Of a DNA stretch of 64,000 nucleotides, positions 1 to 12,017 are shown piece by piece. Position numbers and translations under genes: made by a program. The notes beneath the pieces were generated by a model. That model was not told the DNA's origin, ran no database searches, and saw nothing but the letters and a program-made list of their open reading frames with translations. Every line of letters starts with the position of its first letter. Position 1 is the stretch's first letter. The stretch comes from Nelumbo lutea (lineage: Eukaryota > Streptophyta > Magnoliopsida > Proteales > Nelumbonaceae): assembly GCA_022828595.1 (NCBI GenBank), contig JAKGHH010000008.1, positions 6,623,728 through 6,687,727 on the forward strand, read 5' to 3'.

Positions 1-939
1 CAAGGGGAAAAAACTTTCCCATCTAAGTTGATATTTGTTTCATTAAACAAGTTATTTAATTATCTATACAAGTCCAAGATTGCATGGTTCAAACAACCAA
101 TGGTACAACTATGGCCAATTTAGTAAATGTAACTAGATTCTCTATTTTTTAGTTTTTTTAACTCTTTAAGTCTGGCATTATTAGGATTTTTCTTGTCGTA
201 CTAATTTTACGCAGGCACTTATCAATTTTTTACCCTCTACTTCCTATCTTTTTTTCTAAATTACAGTTCATATGCTCATTTTTCTATCAATTTTTTCCCT
301 CAACCTATTTCTTGTCATGGACCTACCATTGGTTCTGCAGAGACAAATTGAGAGAGCTGATTTCTTCAATTTCCAATCATAAACCTTCATAGTTCTCTTA
401 CACTAGCTGCATCCTTGATTTCCACCTCTTTTTTCCCCACAAATCCGCCTAAACTATGGCCATCCTTCAAATATTATTCCATACAGCCTAGTTCAAAGTA
501 ATAAGTATTAAAGCTTATCTTCTTTGTTTATCAACATTTGGTCCAGTATCTGGGATCTGTCATTCTTTAAACTAAATGAGACCTGTTTTAGACCTTATCT
601 AGTTCTAGTATTAGTTTGACATCTCGGAGCTTGACATAAGTTTGTGTGTAATTAGTACTACGATAATAAAATGAACCACAGTAACAAAATAGAGAAGATA
701 AAAGTACAAAGCGATCAACAGAATAGAAGAAACAGGACTCATGTTGCCAACCCCATATAGTTTGGATAAGGCTTGGTAAATTATCTAGGATAAAGAACTT
801 CTAGGTCCAATTATTTTATAATTTTTTCCTTTCCTTGCAGCCAAGAAGGATGAAAGATAGTTCGGCATTATCAACTGAGATCACACCTTCAATTCAGAAA
901 CAAAGCAGTGAAAGTCATAGGCAGGACAAGCAGCCATAC
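1..939. other. no gene seen; likely RWDD1 intron 7
   Basis: This AT-rich stretch lies downstream of the last visible RWDD1 exon, which ends in a good donor (GAC|GTATGG on the minus strand at 940/939). I found no match on either strand to the expected next exon of the family, so it is most simply intron. No repeats or open frames of note. Confidence 0.5.
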
Positions 940-3900
940 GTCATCTTTAGCTGTATCTTCTTCTTCAGTTTCTGAAACCCCGGCATCTTGACCAAACCTT
1001 TCACCCAACCACTCTTTAGCTGATGTAACAAGTGTGTAAATCATAGCCATACCAAGATTCTCAGATGCCTATGACACAGAAATGATCCAAATATCACAAT
1101 TAACTGAGTTGCAGAGACAAAGAAATGGAAAGTGCAGGTATTTCAGTTTCTGTCAGTTGACATCAAAATGAAAGTCTTGCTTACATGACTGAAGATAAGA
1201 TAAACCTTCTTATATGCCAATTAAAAGAGAAACAATACTAAGTTTATTTTAAATCCTCAACCAATAGAGAGCTCAAAGTTGCAATTGACAAATAATACCC
1301 ATTAACTATGACATTATAGTAGTAGCAGTATGGTAATAAGATAGCAACAGAAACTCAAAAACAACTGCAGACCCATCCCACCTTTGAATCAACTCATAAA
1401 CACAACAACCATACTGCAGAAAGAAAGGACTTATGGAACAATATCCTTTTTCTTTCTTCTTTTCAGATGGCGTTGGGGAGCATCCAGCCCATCTACTTTT
1501 CGGGTAAATAGAGTGAATTGTTTGGAAAACATGCACCAAAATGAACATTACATAATGAACACCAAAAAAAAAAGCATCAGTTCAGTTATATAACTATGAA
1601 TCAAGTTTAAAAAAAAATGTTTTGGAAACTAAGCTATAATGAATTCTACAACCATGCTACAAAATAAACAAAGATGGTATATAAACCATGCTAAAATTGG
1701 GCTTTGCTCAAGTTAAACTATTGCTCATTTAGATAGAAAAGGAGAGATCTGGTGAACTGAGGTTCAAGAATAGGGTAGCCCATTTTCTACCAAAGTGTTC
1801 CCCTGCATGTCCTAACAAAAATGGTATTTCCTCCATGTTCCTTTCTTAAGTTTTGCGCTCCAAAATTTTCTATGGGGTTCCCCATTATAATTTGTTATCC
1901 CCCCAACCAAAACCAGATTTGGTCCTCACAAAAGCATCCTCACAGCCCCTTGCAGCCGTGCATTGAGAACATCTCTGTACTTGTATGTTTTTATTCATGG
2001 GGAGATATTCCCAATGCATGGCTGCAAGGGGCTGTGAGGTAGGTTCTGTGAGGACCAAATCCAAATTCCCCCAATCCAGGGAAAAAACTTTTAAGCAACT
2101 CATCCAAGTTTTTCCATTATTATGGTCTATTCAAACATTTCCATCCCCATTAACAGAGTCGCAACAACTTATAAAGGTTCCTGGGAAATAACTAATTGCA
2201 AAGAGAAAGAACATTTTAAAGAAAATTCAGAATATGCTGAACAAGAATAACTTTCATGGCAAAAAACTAAACATATATACAGTTACTCATAGATACATAT
2301 ACATGTAAAACTGCACATACATACGACATATGGAGAGAGAGAGAGAGAGAGATGAAATTAAAATAAAGCCAAGAAACACTAGTGAACAACCTCCTGCTCA
2401 AGCTTTTCTTTTAAAACTTTAAGATCAGCTGCCGGTATCCCTCGTATACTGCAGAGCATATCAACCATTGAAAGTTAGAAATTAAAACATCATTTAGATG
2501 AACAATTCAGGCAAGTATTTCAGTATTCAACCTGAGCAAGAAGTTAATTAAGTAGAGTTTAAAGAGACTTTTCCGTCAATAAATATGGATAAAAATCATA
2601 ATGATTATACTGCTACAGCTTGAGCTTGGGAGCAGTGAGGTAAACTTTTAAATAAATGTGATTAGGGATGAATAGTTAGGGTTAAGAAAGATTAAGTAAT
2701 TTTTTTATTAGCAACAATATGGAAATATTTTTTTGGTAAGTAACAATATGGAAATAATTTCATATAGCTATTTCTTGGGGTAAAAATGAAATTTCAAAAT
2801 ATAATAGACTAACAAGTAAAACTGGTAGGCCCATTTCTTTAAGCTATCATAAGTCCACATTTTATATTAGCATATGAAACTATAAATATATTTGGAGCTT
2901 GATAATATTAGAACTTTATTTGTTGCCCAAATTCACGAGGGGACCAAACAGTCCAGCTCCCATAGGATGAATATGAGAGAAGAAACAAGTACCATTCCCT
3001 TTGCGCTCCTCAACCCAAAGGGATTTTTTTCCTGCGGTTCCCTTATTAAGGTCCTCTGCCAGACCTCCTCTCAACAGGTTTTCCCATTTAAAGAAGTCTG
3101 GTGTAGGCCAATTCCCCCTAAGGTTATGGTTATGTGTTGGGAAGTGTACCATGGAAAAGTAAACACCGTGGGTAATCTACAAAAGAGAAGACTCTTCCTT
3201 TATATTTCACCTAACTAGTGTACTCTTTGCAGATCTCATAGTAAGGACTGTTACCATTTATTTTTATCTTGTATCATCACCGCTCAGCTTTAGGTTTGGC
3301 TTTTCCCTTTGTATGGATGCAGGTGGTATGTGCCAGAAGAAGTAAGCACAATTTTTAATCCTTCTACCTTCTCTTGGCCCCATAAAAGAGGAAGAAGCAT
3401 GTGGAGGTGTGCGAGGGCAGCTTTGATCTGGACAATTTGGGAAGAAAGGAATGCCAGAATCTACCAAGAAAAGGGGAGGAGCAGCCAAGCTTTGAAAGAC
3501 TGCATTATGTATAGGACAAGACATAGATTAAAGATATTGGAACTCTTTCACCATTTCTCTTTTAATGACTTATGGAGGAACTGATTAGCAGTAGCAAATT
3601 CTTCCTCTCCAAAGGCTAGGGTATCTACAACCTGGGCCCCCTCTGCTCAAGGCTCAATGAAACTGAATTTTGATGGGAGTAGCCAGGGCAACCCAGGGCT
3701 CTCTGGTTTGGGAGGTGTTTTGAGAAACAAAGCTGGAGAGGTTGTTCTTCTCTATTCTGGCCCATTGGGTTTTGGGAATTCTGTTAGGGCAGAATTGCTA
3801 GCTGCCATACAAGGAGTAGTTCTTGCAAAGGAATTGGGTATGTGTTGCAGCTGCTGATTGAAGGGGACTCTAAGTGGTGGAATGGCTGAATAATCCAGAG

Positions 3901-6900
3901 GATGTCCCATGGTGCTACAAGAATGAATTGAAGAAATTCAAGTGGCTGACAAGGAATATGTCTGTAACAGTACAGTGGGTGGAGAGATCAGCTAATGCCT
4001 TCGCCAATGTTTTGACAAAACAAGGGGCAAATAGGGAAACTCTGTTCTGGGCTCAACTGTAATCTTGTATTAGCATTCATGTAATTTTTATGCTTTCACA
4101 TTCTGTGTTTTCTGCTTGGAGAGGCGGCATCCTGCGCCTCTCAAAGGGGCTTTTCATGTAAATCTGTCTCTAAATTAATGAAAATGTGATAATGTTAACT
4201 ATATAAAAAAAAAAAAAAGGTTTTCATTCTTGCATTAACTGTCTCAGAAAAATAGAGGTTTCTCTAACAAGAAATTCTTCACAATGCTTGGGTGTTAGAT
4301 AAGTGATGTGACAATGTGTATCAGTGTATGCTTCAAGGCTAAAGTGTATTTCACATGTATGCTTCTATGCTCCATACAATCTGCAAACCACAAAGTGTAT
4401 ACTTCACAAGCAAAGGGACATCACTAGCACATCAGAATGGTTTGGTATATACCTCACCCCCAAGGCATGCCTCGAGGTGTATGCCTCAAACACTCTGAAA
4501 AAACTGGTCAACCTCATCAAGTTCAACGAAGAGCACAGACAATCTTTGAAACAGGAAAAGCAGTTCTACCTGAAAGGCATTTCCAACACCTATCAGAACA
4601 CCATTAGCCTCAACTATGCGATTCTTAACAGATTCCCCAATGCCTAATGCACCTAGGTTGTCAATACAGCAGCCATCAACATCAAAGTTTAGTTTGAAAT
4701 AACACACACAGGGAAAACCAGATTGCAAGGGCAACAGCTCTCCTAGTCGAAGATGCTGCCACTGAAGGAAAGTCCCTAATGATCTCATCTGCTGAGAAAC
4801 CCTTTAACTTGTCGCTTATTTTCATCTGGTATGCTACTCTTATTGCAACAAGTCAAACAGGTCCTGCTGTGATGTCCTTACTCGAGAAGAATTTTGAATT
4901 GTTTTCTTCCCACATGGACCAAAGAATTGCTGCCCTTGTTCACCCCAACAAAATATCACCCATTCTTAGGAGAGAAGAATAAAGGTCTGGAAAGGCTTTC
5001 TACATCCCGTGGATGTTAACAACTGAGCCAGAAAGAGAAGAAAAATTTCCAGGCAGCAGAGACAAAGTTACAAAAGATTAATAAATGGAAAATGGTGTCA
5101 TAGTTAGCTTTACAAATAAAGCATCTATGGCATCAAAGGAACCAAATAAAAGGTCTTCTCCTTTGAAAGACCACATAGGAATTGGTTCTAACTTCTAGTT
5201 GATAAGCTTCTCAGCAAAAAGTTTTCCTGGAGAGTCGAACCCAGACTAATTGCTTTTACTGGAAACACAGATTGAGGTGGAGCAGAGAAAACCTTGGAAG
5301 AAGGAAGCACAAAGAAAAAACAGAGTCTAGACATTACGAACACCGTATCCTTCCATCAATACCATTAGGATCAAAGAAGATCCCTTCCAGAAAATTAATT
5401 AGTGCTAGCATCCACAATTTCCCTATCCCACAATCATCTCCTAGACCAAAGGTCTAAAAGGTGCCTGCCAAGAAAAAAGAATAGAAAGAAGAAACAGGGT
5501 AATTTTGCATGGTTAACAAAACTAGTTCTCCTTATTTATCATTAACTGCAACGTTATTAAACTTATAACCAAGGGAAGTAAGATCCTCAGCCTACCAAAG
5601 GAGGGTAGGCCATTGCCCAAACGGAAACTCTCATAAGAAGAGGCAGTTCACAACTAATAGAGAACTTTCAAAGCACAATCTCTACCTAAATAATTCTCAG
5701 CATGCAAACTTCACAGGATAGAAGAGAAGTTTTTCTTTCGTTTCCTTTTTTTGCCTAATGAAATGTACACAGTATTGCATTTGACCAACCTTTTCACAAT
5801 GAGAACTGGGGGCTCATCTGGATACTTTTCAGTGTGAGAGAAAATCAAAGCCAGTTGAACTGCAACAATTTTTTTTGAAAAAAAAAGAAAAAAGAAAGAA
5901 TCATTAGCTCATATAAAGTTGGTAACTAATTCTCTTGGAATACTACAGTCAGAAGATTAAGCTTCAATAAATATATAATTTTGAGTGGCCCTTGGTTTTG
6001 AATGATCTAATTGAAACAAAAATAGGCATGTTCCAAATTGTTGTATCATCTAAACTAAAACCTGGAGTGGTTCTCGCCTCATCAGCATCATCATCCTGCT
6101 TCAAATAAAAGTAAAAGGTTGTATCAGTACAGTAAGAACATCTAAGATGAGAGGCAACCAAAACTTTTAAGGAGTGAAATAGAGAATTAATAGAGTTCTT
6201 TGATTCTATTTTTGTTGTTGTGACATGCAGAAAACAAAGTTTAACTTATAGTCCTTAGTTCCAATTTCTAAATCTATCCAATGATTGTCAAGAACCAAAA
6301 ACTAGGCTCCTTTTACTTTAATATAGCTGTAGCATACATTAGTATATTGGTGCAAAGAAATAATTTACTGCAAATACTCGTGCAGCATGATCCCATTAAC
6401 ATGGAGAAAATGGATGATAATTTATATATGGAAAGAATCATCATAAGAAAATAACAAAGACAATATTCAAGAAGAAAGGCTTTGGCATGAAGAACATTTT
6501 TTTTTGAAAAGTGTGAACATTAATGAAGAAGAGAAGGGGTCACTTATTGCATTCTCTCATTTCTCCACTGGTTTGTATGATGTGATTGAGAAACATCAAA
6601 TCAACTATAGGTATCATTCTCTGGTGCTTTTAGATGAGAAAGTTATGACATTTCTTCCAGAGCTTGATGGGTCTAGATTGGGTGACCCAGGTCATTTTGT
6701 TGGCATGATCTGCCACTTGAAATTGATCGGTCTTGGTTCTAAATGAAGAGTACACTGAAAGACAACCATTCATGCTATTATGTGAAGATTTGGGAGGAGA
6801 GGAAAGCTGCATCTTCTGCAAAGAGTCAAGAAATTACACTCTCTTCCTCGCCATTTCTTGGGCCAGGCCATGGCATGATGCCAACAAACAAATTCAAAGG

Positions 6901-9900
6901 CAATGCAATGCCCTCCAAAGGAACCTTGTGGAGATTTTTCAGTCCTCCCCCACTCTTCCCAGATGGTTGTGCACTACATCCCAAAGACAAACTTGAAGAT
7001 GAAAACAGGGTGGGAGATTTCTCCACCCCAAACAACAACTTTACAGCTTTGCCCAAAACATTTGATGCCTAACAGCCCCTTGTTTTGATAGAGTATATGC
7101 CATCCCATTCGCTGTTCTTCTCACCCATTTGAAAGCAAGACTCAACTCCCTTGTTTTATACTTTCAATTTTTCAGATTGTGTTTCTGTAGGTCCATCAGA
7201 TTTGGGTATTGCATCTTGTCCAAGAAGTGACCACCTAAGAGTCCCCTTCCACCTCCAGTTTGGAATCCAAATTGCTTACCAAATTTTAATCCATGTAGTA
7301 ATCCAAACAGTTTTGCTGTCAATGCATCACCGTGTTCTAAGGGTCCTGAATACAAAGCTAGCACCTTTCCTTCTGAGTCTCCAAATACACCTCCTAACCT
7401 AGCCACGGCCCAGTGACTATTAGTTCACCGTCTCGGTCCTTAACTAATAGAAAGTTGAAAATGTGTTCAGTAAGATTTGAACCTATGACCTCTTATTTTC
7501 ATATATTGCTTAATTACCATTAGTTCACCTCTTAACTTGTGTTAATTAATGACTCTTTATTATACATATTACCTTATTGCGCACGTATTTAAAGAAAATG
7601 TAAATTAAGAGACTTGAACCCTAATCATTTGCTTTAAAAATTAAGGAACTTGCCATCGATACACCATATTTAAGTATGTTAAAATTTGCAAGATGTATTA
7701 TATATAATGTTTATATGACCTCTAGTATGTGTATGTATATGCCACATCATCACGGTTTGACCCCAGTTGAACCTCTGACCCGTGAACCTCTCCCCTCTCC
7801 GGTTCTATGCCCGGCCCAGTTCTCAAAACATTGCCAAAATCTTAACCCAATTTGCAACTTCTATTTTTACTGTGTCTATGATTTCCACCTCTGTCCTACT
7901 CTTTTCATTCTCCCATTTCTTTCTTCCCATACAATCCAGATCATGACAGCCCTCACTGCTTTCCACAACAAACTTCCTCTTTTCTTTGGTTGTCTCAAGA
8001 AGTTTGGGTCAAAGAGACCCACCACATCCTGACGATCCCACCTACACCCAAAGAGAGAACAAAGATGCTCCCATATACAAAGCACAAAAGGATAGGATAA
8101 ACAAAAGATGCACAAGTGAGGGGAAGGCACTTATTTGGCCTTCTTTTCTATAGCACATCACAGATGTTAATCTTTCTAAGGAAGACTTCCCAACATAGGG
8201 CCTAAATTTTAGAAGGGATTGGCTTACTCCAAATTTCTTTCACCAGGAAATTCACCCCCAAGGTAGATGCCTGAAATAATAAATTGAAGAATGAGGCACA
8301 AGTAAAAATAGCTTGTTGGAGAAATTGACCAAACCCTAGTGTCCTCTATATTTTTATCCCAAAAAAAAGTCAAGTCTGGCCAATAGAAGACCCCTTCTGA
8401 CTCCAAGCTCCCAATTTAAACCCAAGGCAGAAAAGTTCACAAACTTAGAAAAGGGTTCAGATTTGAAATTGGAAAGTGCATAAAACACAGAAAATTGGAC
8501 CTTTAGTGGATATTTACCTATCCAAAGGTCCTTCCAGAACGAGACTCTTACTCTTAGTCCATTCCCCACATCATACCAAATAACCTTTTGCTAGAGCATA
8601 TCTCTTTCTAAGGGAAACCTCCACATCCACTTCTCTAGGAGAAATAAATTCTTCTGGACTAAATTTCCTATCCCAAGCCCACCCTTCTCTTTAGGTCTAA
8701 TAACTTGTTCTCATTTCACCAAGTGGTCTTTCTTTCCTCCCCCAGTTCCCATAAGAAATCCCTCATTAACTTTTCTAGCTGCCTAGCTATTTTAATAGAG
8801 ATACGAAAGGTGAACAAGAAGTAGATAGGAAGGTTGGCAAATGTGGCTTTGATCAAAGATACCCTCCTTCCCATTGAAATGTAATTTCTTCTCCAAAGTG
8901 CCAACTTTTTAGCAAATCTCTCCACAACAAGCTTCAAGAAATTCTCAAATCTTGGATTTCCATCCAGGAGTCCTAAGTACTCCAGGGACCTTTTTTTTTT
9001 TTTACTTCACAGCCTAAGAATTCAGCTATTTTGAGGATTTCCTCTTCTTGCAAATTCAGCCCCACCAAACAACTTTTCCCCAAGTTGATCCTTAAATTAG
9101 ATAATTCCTCACAAGAGTTGACAAGAAGCTTTAAATTTTTAAGGGACTCGACGCTATTATCATCGCAAAAAAGGATTAAGTAATCTGCACACTGCAAGTG
9201 GATAACCACAATCTCAGCCTTCCCATCCTCCAACCTTTGATTAAATTATCCAAAACAGCCTTAATAATCGTTCTACTTAGGACCTCCACAATGATAGTGA
9301 AAAAGAAAGGGGGTAAAGGTTCATCATGTATTACGCCTCTTTTATCTGAGAAAAATCTCTAGCAGACCCATTGATCAGAATTGAATATTACACCGAACTC
9401 AAGCACCCCTTAACCCACAATCTCCACCTTTCCCTCAACCCAAATTTCTCCATAACCTCCAAGTCCAGTTTACAAATAAAACCTTTCCCTCCTTTCTTCT
9501 TCTCTCAAAGAGAATGTTAAAGAAGTTTCAGGCATAACAACACAACAATTAATATGAATAAATGCAAGGCAAACAGCATTGGACCTTTATAAGTGTTTCA
9601 TGGGAAATAATAATCTATCACATGTCTAATTGCAGGACAAAGGAATTAATCAATTGCATGATAAGCAATAAAAATAAAAAACATTGGATCCAAAGAAAGA
9701 TACCTATACCTGGGGAGATAGTGTAATTTGGAAGCACCGGTTAGATGTATTTAGCCCACTCTCACTGGAGTCAATTTCTGGCATAGAGAAATGTGTACAA
9801 AGTTTAGAGATAGGCAACAGAAGAATCCCAAACTTTAAAATAGTTAAATATACAAATCCAGAAGAAGCATTGAGAAACCTTTAAACTCATCCATGAGTAT

Positions 9901-10728
9901 AGCTTGCAATGCTTCAATTTCCATCTCTTGTTCTTGCACGTAGTCTGCATTAAAATGGCAATCAGTAAGAAGACAACAAATGAATTAGAAAGTGAAGTAT
10001 TTGAACATGCATGTTCACCAGCAATTTTTCTGCCATTTCAAATATGCATGAACATGCATATCATGAAAAAATGTGCCCATCTTTACGAATATTTTTCTGC
10101 CTTTTCAAATGGCAAGCAATGAAGAGGTGTGCTCTTCGTAATTCTTTATTCTTCTGTCATTGTTGTTTGAAAAGATAATTTATGGATTTCTGAAAATGCC
10201 CAAAGAGCACAGACAAGCAAACCGCAGCACTCCACACTTACAGTAAAACAATAAGACAAACCAAACAAAATGAAATAAAAATACTTTAACCACAATTTCC
10301 CAGAGAAATTTAGCTAGTCTCTACCAGAATCAGATCAATAAAACATCAACTGAGGATGTAGAAAGCTCCAGAACCTCCAGGCAGTATCTATTGCATTCAC
10401 TGATAAAGAAAAATTTTGCAAATTCTGGGTATTCGTGATTTTCTGAAAGCGGTACATTGATTGACATCACCTTATTTCCAATAGTAGCGAATTACAGTAT
10501 CCGGCTCACAAACACCAACGGCAATGAGGTAAGTGTTAACGCAATTGAGATAGAAACTAAATCATAGTAGAAACCTTCGGTGTCATCAGAAATCCAACAA
10601 TCATATATTGAAAAATATTCCCGGGATATCAAGCAACCCCATTATAACATCAAAAACAGGTGGGGGTGGGGGGAAGAACTGCATTAGACACTTTTTTAAG
10701 CAACAAAAGATTGTAAGTTACCAGTCAT
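940..10728 (-). CDS. RWDD1: RWD domain protein, RWDD1/GIR2 homologue (3' end outside window)
   Basis: Seven coding exons can be spliced by eye with GT/AG borders and consistent phase: 10722-10728, 9879-9944, 9710-9777, 6062-6095, 5790-5859, 2391-2448 and 940-1068. Together they encode 144 residues with no stop. The product begins MTDYVQEQEMEIEAL, carries the RWD signature YPDEPP near residue 73, continues SIRGIPAADLKVLKEKLEQE and ends in an acidic ETEEEDTAKDD stretch. These match the RWDD1/GIR2 family in order. In yeast and animals such proteins bind GCN1 and the DRG-type GTPases and act on translating ribosomes in the cytosol; that role is inferred here. The start was chosen because exon 1 supplies ATG-ACT-G and joins exon 2 in phase. 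The C-terminal DRG-binding part should lie left of position 1. The gene is stretched by TE-filled introns (3: 6096-9709; 5: 2449-5789). The family call is strong; expression is unknown. Confidence 0.9.
1916..2061. repeat. long imperfect hairpin (foldback or miRNA-like)
   Basis: Bases 1916-1975 and 2000-2061 are near reverse complements, sharing for example CAGCCCCTTGCAGCC and its complement plus GATTTGGTCCTCACA. A loop of about 24 bases lies between. Most mismatches cluster around 1931-1938. It sits in RWDD1 intron 6. It could be a short foldback MITE or a transcribed stem-loop. No target-site duplication was recognised. Confidence 0.7.
2333..2352. repeat. (GA)n microsatellite
   Basis: An uninterrupted GA dinucleotide run of about ten units in RWDD1 intron 6, about 40 bases from exon 6 (2391-2448). 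Confidence 0.9.
2890..4217 (+). mobile_element. LINE 3' fragment (zf-RVT plus RNase H) with poly(A)
   Basis: A 5'-truncated non-LTR retrotransposon in RWDD1 intron 5. The zf-RVT part shows PPKVMVMCWEVYHGKVNT, then WTIWEERNARIY near 3430-3470. The RNase H-like domain starts at 3657 with KLNFDGSSQGNPG, followed by AELLAAIQG and, after a frameshift near 3860, EGDS, VQWVERSANAFA and the typical WAQL terminus at 4062. The acidic residues of the RNase H site (D in NFDGS, E in AELL, D in EGDS) are present but the frame is broken. A 3' untranslated region ends in poly(A) at 4204-4217. The left border is approximate and no target-site duplication was recognised. Dead copy. Confidence 0.85.
4486..5000 (-). 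mobile_element. degenerate LINE fragment (RNase H part)
   Basis: Read on the minus strand, the right side gives WSMWEENNSKFF, the end of a zf-RVT region. Leftward it gives FKLNFDVDGCCIDNLGALGIG, a decayed RNase H start in which NFDG and the glycine-rich segment are recognisable. No poly(T) marks the 3' end, so both ends are truncated. It lies in RWDD1 intron 5, opposite in orientation to the neighbouring LINE. Confidence 0.7.
6164..6455. repeat. RWDD1 intron 3 segment duplicated at 34.29-34.58 kb
   Basis: This stretch is nearly identical, in the same orientation, to 34292-34580. In the duplicate it is followed directly by sequence matching 10208 onward, so 6456-10207 is absent there. It shows that the second copy derives from this locus or from a version without the intervening 3.75 kb. 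Confidence 0.85.
6496..7160. other. unidentified insert in RWDD1 intron 3
   Basis: The left end has a T run at about 6499. On the plus strand, two overlapping open stretches (6504-6746 and 6743-7072) could represent a decayed captured coding sequence with a frameshift. The second carries a proline-rich segment and ends at 7072. I do not recognise either product. The region may also be the decayed 3' part of the adjacent minus-strand LINE. No splice borders chosen. Confidence 0.3.
7164..9520 (-). mobile_element. LINE remnant in RWDD1 intron 3
   Basis: Reading right to left on the minus strand: reverse transcriptase palm fragments (9240-9480, with GFICKLDLE and QYSILINGS-like motifs). Next comes CADYLILFCDD near 9170, the polymerase active-site box. 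The thumb region follows (8716-8937, KLALWRRNYISMGRRVSLIKATFANLPIY compressed in one frame). Then FWKDLWIGKYPL (8540), zf-RVT with MIWIVWEERNGR (7900), and a detached RNase H piece GGVFGDSEGKVLALYSGPL (7340-7400). Bases 7407-7840 between zf-RVT and RNase H look foreign. Many frameshifts and stops; dead copy. Absent from the duplicate at 34.3 kb. Confidence 0.8.
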
Positions 10729-10870
10729 GATTGCTCTCTGCTTGGAACTTCGGTGCTCGTATTTGCCTTTCTTTATCGCCCTCCTCAAGGAACTCAAACA
10801 CAGTCACGGAACACCCCCACGAGCTAGCTGAAAAACCTAAGCTCCTTTGTACCTCTTCTGTTTACAAAAA
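10729..10870 (-). promoter_or_regulatory. RWDD1 5' leader abutting a transposon end
   Basis: About 140 bases of unique sequence precede the RWDD1 start codon. They include a purine-rich leader and the pyrimidine-rich TTAGGTTTTTCAG. The AT-rich repeat described at 10871-11764 begins immediately upstream. I see no convincing TATA box or site II motif between the repeat end and the ATG. The promoter is therefore either very short or supplied by the repeat. The same join exists in the duplicate at 35.1-35.25 kb, so the repeat was there before the duplication. Confidence 0.4.
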
Positions 10871-11764
10871 CAGTGATCCGTGCATAGTACGGACATTATT
10901 GAACGAAAGTTAAATCTTAGAAATACATAATAGTAGATAATTGTTTTATATTTTTATTTTTAAATAATTACTAATTATTTATATTTTATTTATTATTTTT
11001 AATATTTTTTATAATACAGAAAAAATAATTAATTCCAATTAAGGTTATTTATTAAATCGATAAAATTGACCTAATTCGACTTGAATTGGTCATTTTTTTG
11101 TATTTTCGATTAGCTTCGTTTTAGCAATTTCCCAACCTTACCAAGTCAGGTTAATTTTGGTTTGGCCATCTATAAATCGACCAAAAACCAAATTAACCTG
11201 GTTCTTAATCTAATATTTTAATACTTTATATTTAAAATATAATTTTTTAGTATAGGAAAATGGGAAAATTCTCATATTTCTTAGTCTAAAATATTTTAAA
11301 TTATAAATTTAAATTTTTTATTTTATTCTTTTAATAATATCATTGTAATGTTTTGAATTTAACTTAATTTTTAAGTTTAAATGTTTTAAAATGACCAACC
11401 AAATTGAAAATTGACCCAAATTGATACCAATGTTTTCAACCCACCATTGGCATGACTGGTTGAACCATTCAAACCGTCACCTAACATTGGTTCCAGGTCT
11501 AATGGGAACCCATGCGATGCACGCACTTTGTTAAGTGAAAATAAAATATATAGAGTGTTGATGTGGAATGGTCTAATCCATTCGATTTGAACGATTAAAC
11601 CGGTGACCGCAACTCAAATGCAAACACGGGATGGTCTTCGGGTTGGTTTTAAAATATTATTTGATACAACTCGAGTTGGTTATTTTTCACTAATTGTTGA
11701 TTTGTCGATCAATTTTGAGTGGCCAACTCCCCAACCCAATTATGGGTGCAAATGGATCGAATCA
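10871..11764 (-). mobile_element. truncated AT-rich Helitron-like element (copy E0)
   Basis: Begins with a small hairpin TCCGT-N7-ACGGA at 10877-10893 and continues into AT-rich sequence. It is closely related to the element at 35.25-38.13 kb and more distantly to the one at 38.14-41.15 kb. It contains a second GATGCACGCAC/TTGTTAAG motif near 11513. The right end is cut at 11764 by the junction with the RPL28 duplicate. The last bases (11741-11764) are the first end of a MITE that is complete in the 36.24 kb copy. The Helitron assignment rests on the hairpin and AT-rich ends only. Confidence 0.45.
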
Positions 11765-12017
11765 TTCATAGATTGGTTCTTGGTCCTGAAGTTTTGGTAC
11801 ATACACCGGATCGAGTGTGGTGGCATTTATATAGCTTAGGGATCATTGTTGTGCATGAATCCCATACAAGAAATTTCTTTCTAAGCCGTGTCTTTTCATT
11901 TACCTCCTTATTTTCCTATTTAATTTTCTTATGTAGTCTGAGAAACAATGTTACTAAGCTGAACTGTTAGTGTGCAGCACAGAACAAACTACTTACTCTG
12001 GCAATTATTGGTTTCAG

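Larger units (their letters stand above)
10208..11764. repeat. RWDD1 5' block, parent of the copy at 34.58-36.26 kb
   Basis: This block holds part of intron 2, all of intron 1 (9945-10721 in part), exon 1 and the upstream AT-rich repeat. It matches 34581-36262 closely, apart from a replaced internal stretch (11255-11400 here versus about 35610-35900 there). It ends at 11764, inside the start of a MITE, where the RPL28-derived duplicate is joined. Confidence 0.85.

Noticed and set aside
1306..2191. several 70-80 codon ORFs on both strands
   Set aside because: Lie in an RWDD1 intron. Those at 1821-2191 mirror each other because of the hairpin; no coding signature.
7440..7640. GATTTGAACCTATGACCTC-type strings, considered as tRNA-derived SINE
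   Set aside because: Resembles tRNA T-arm wording but no A and B boxes at proper spacing and no cloverleaf could be drawn.
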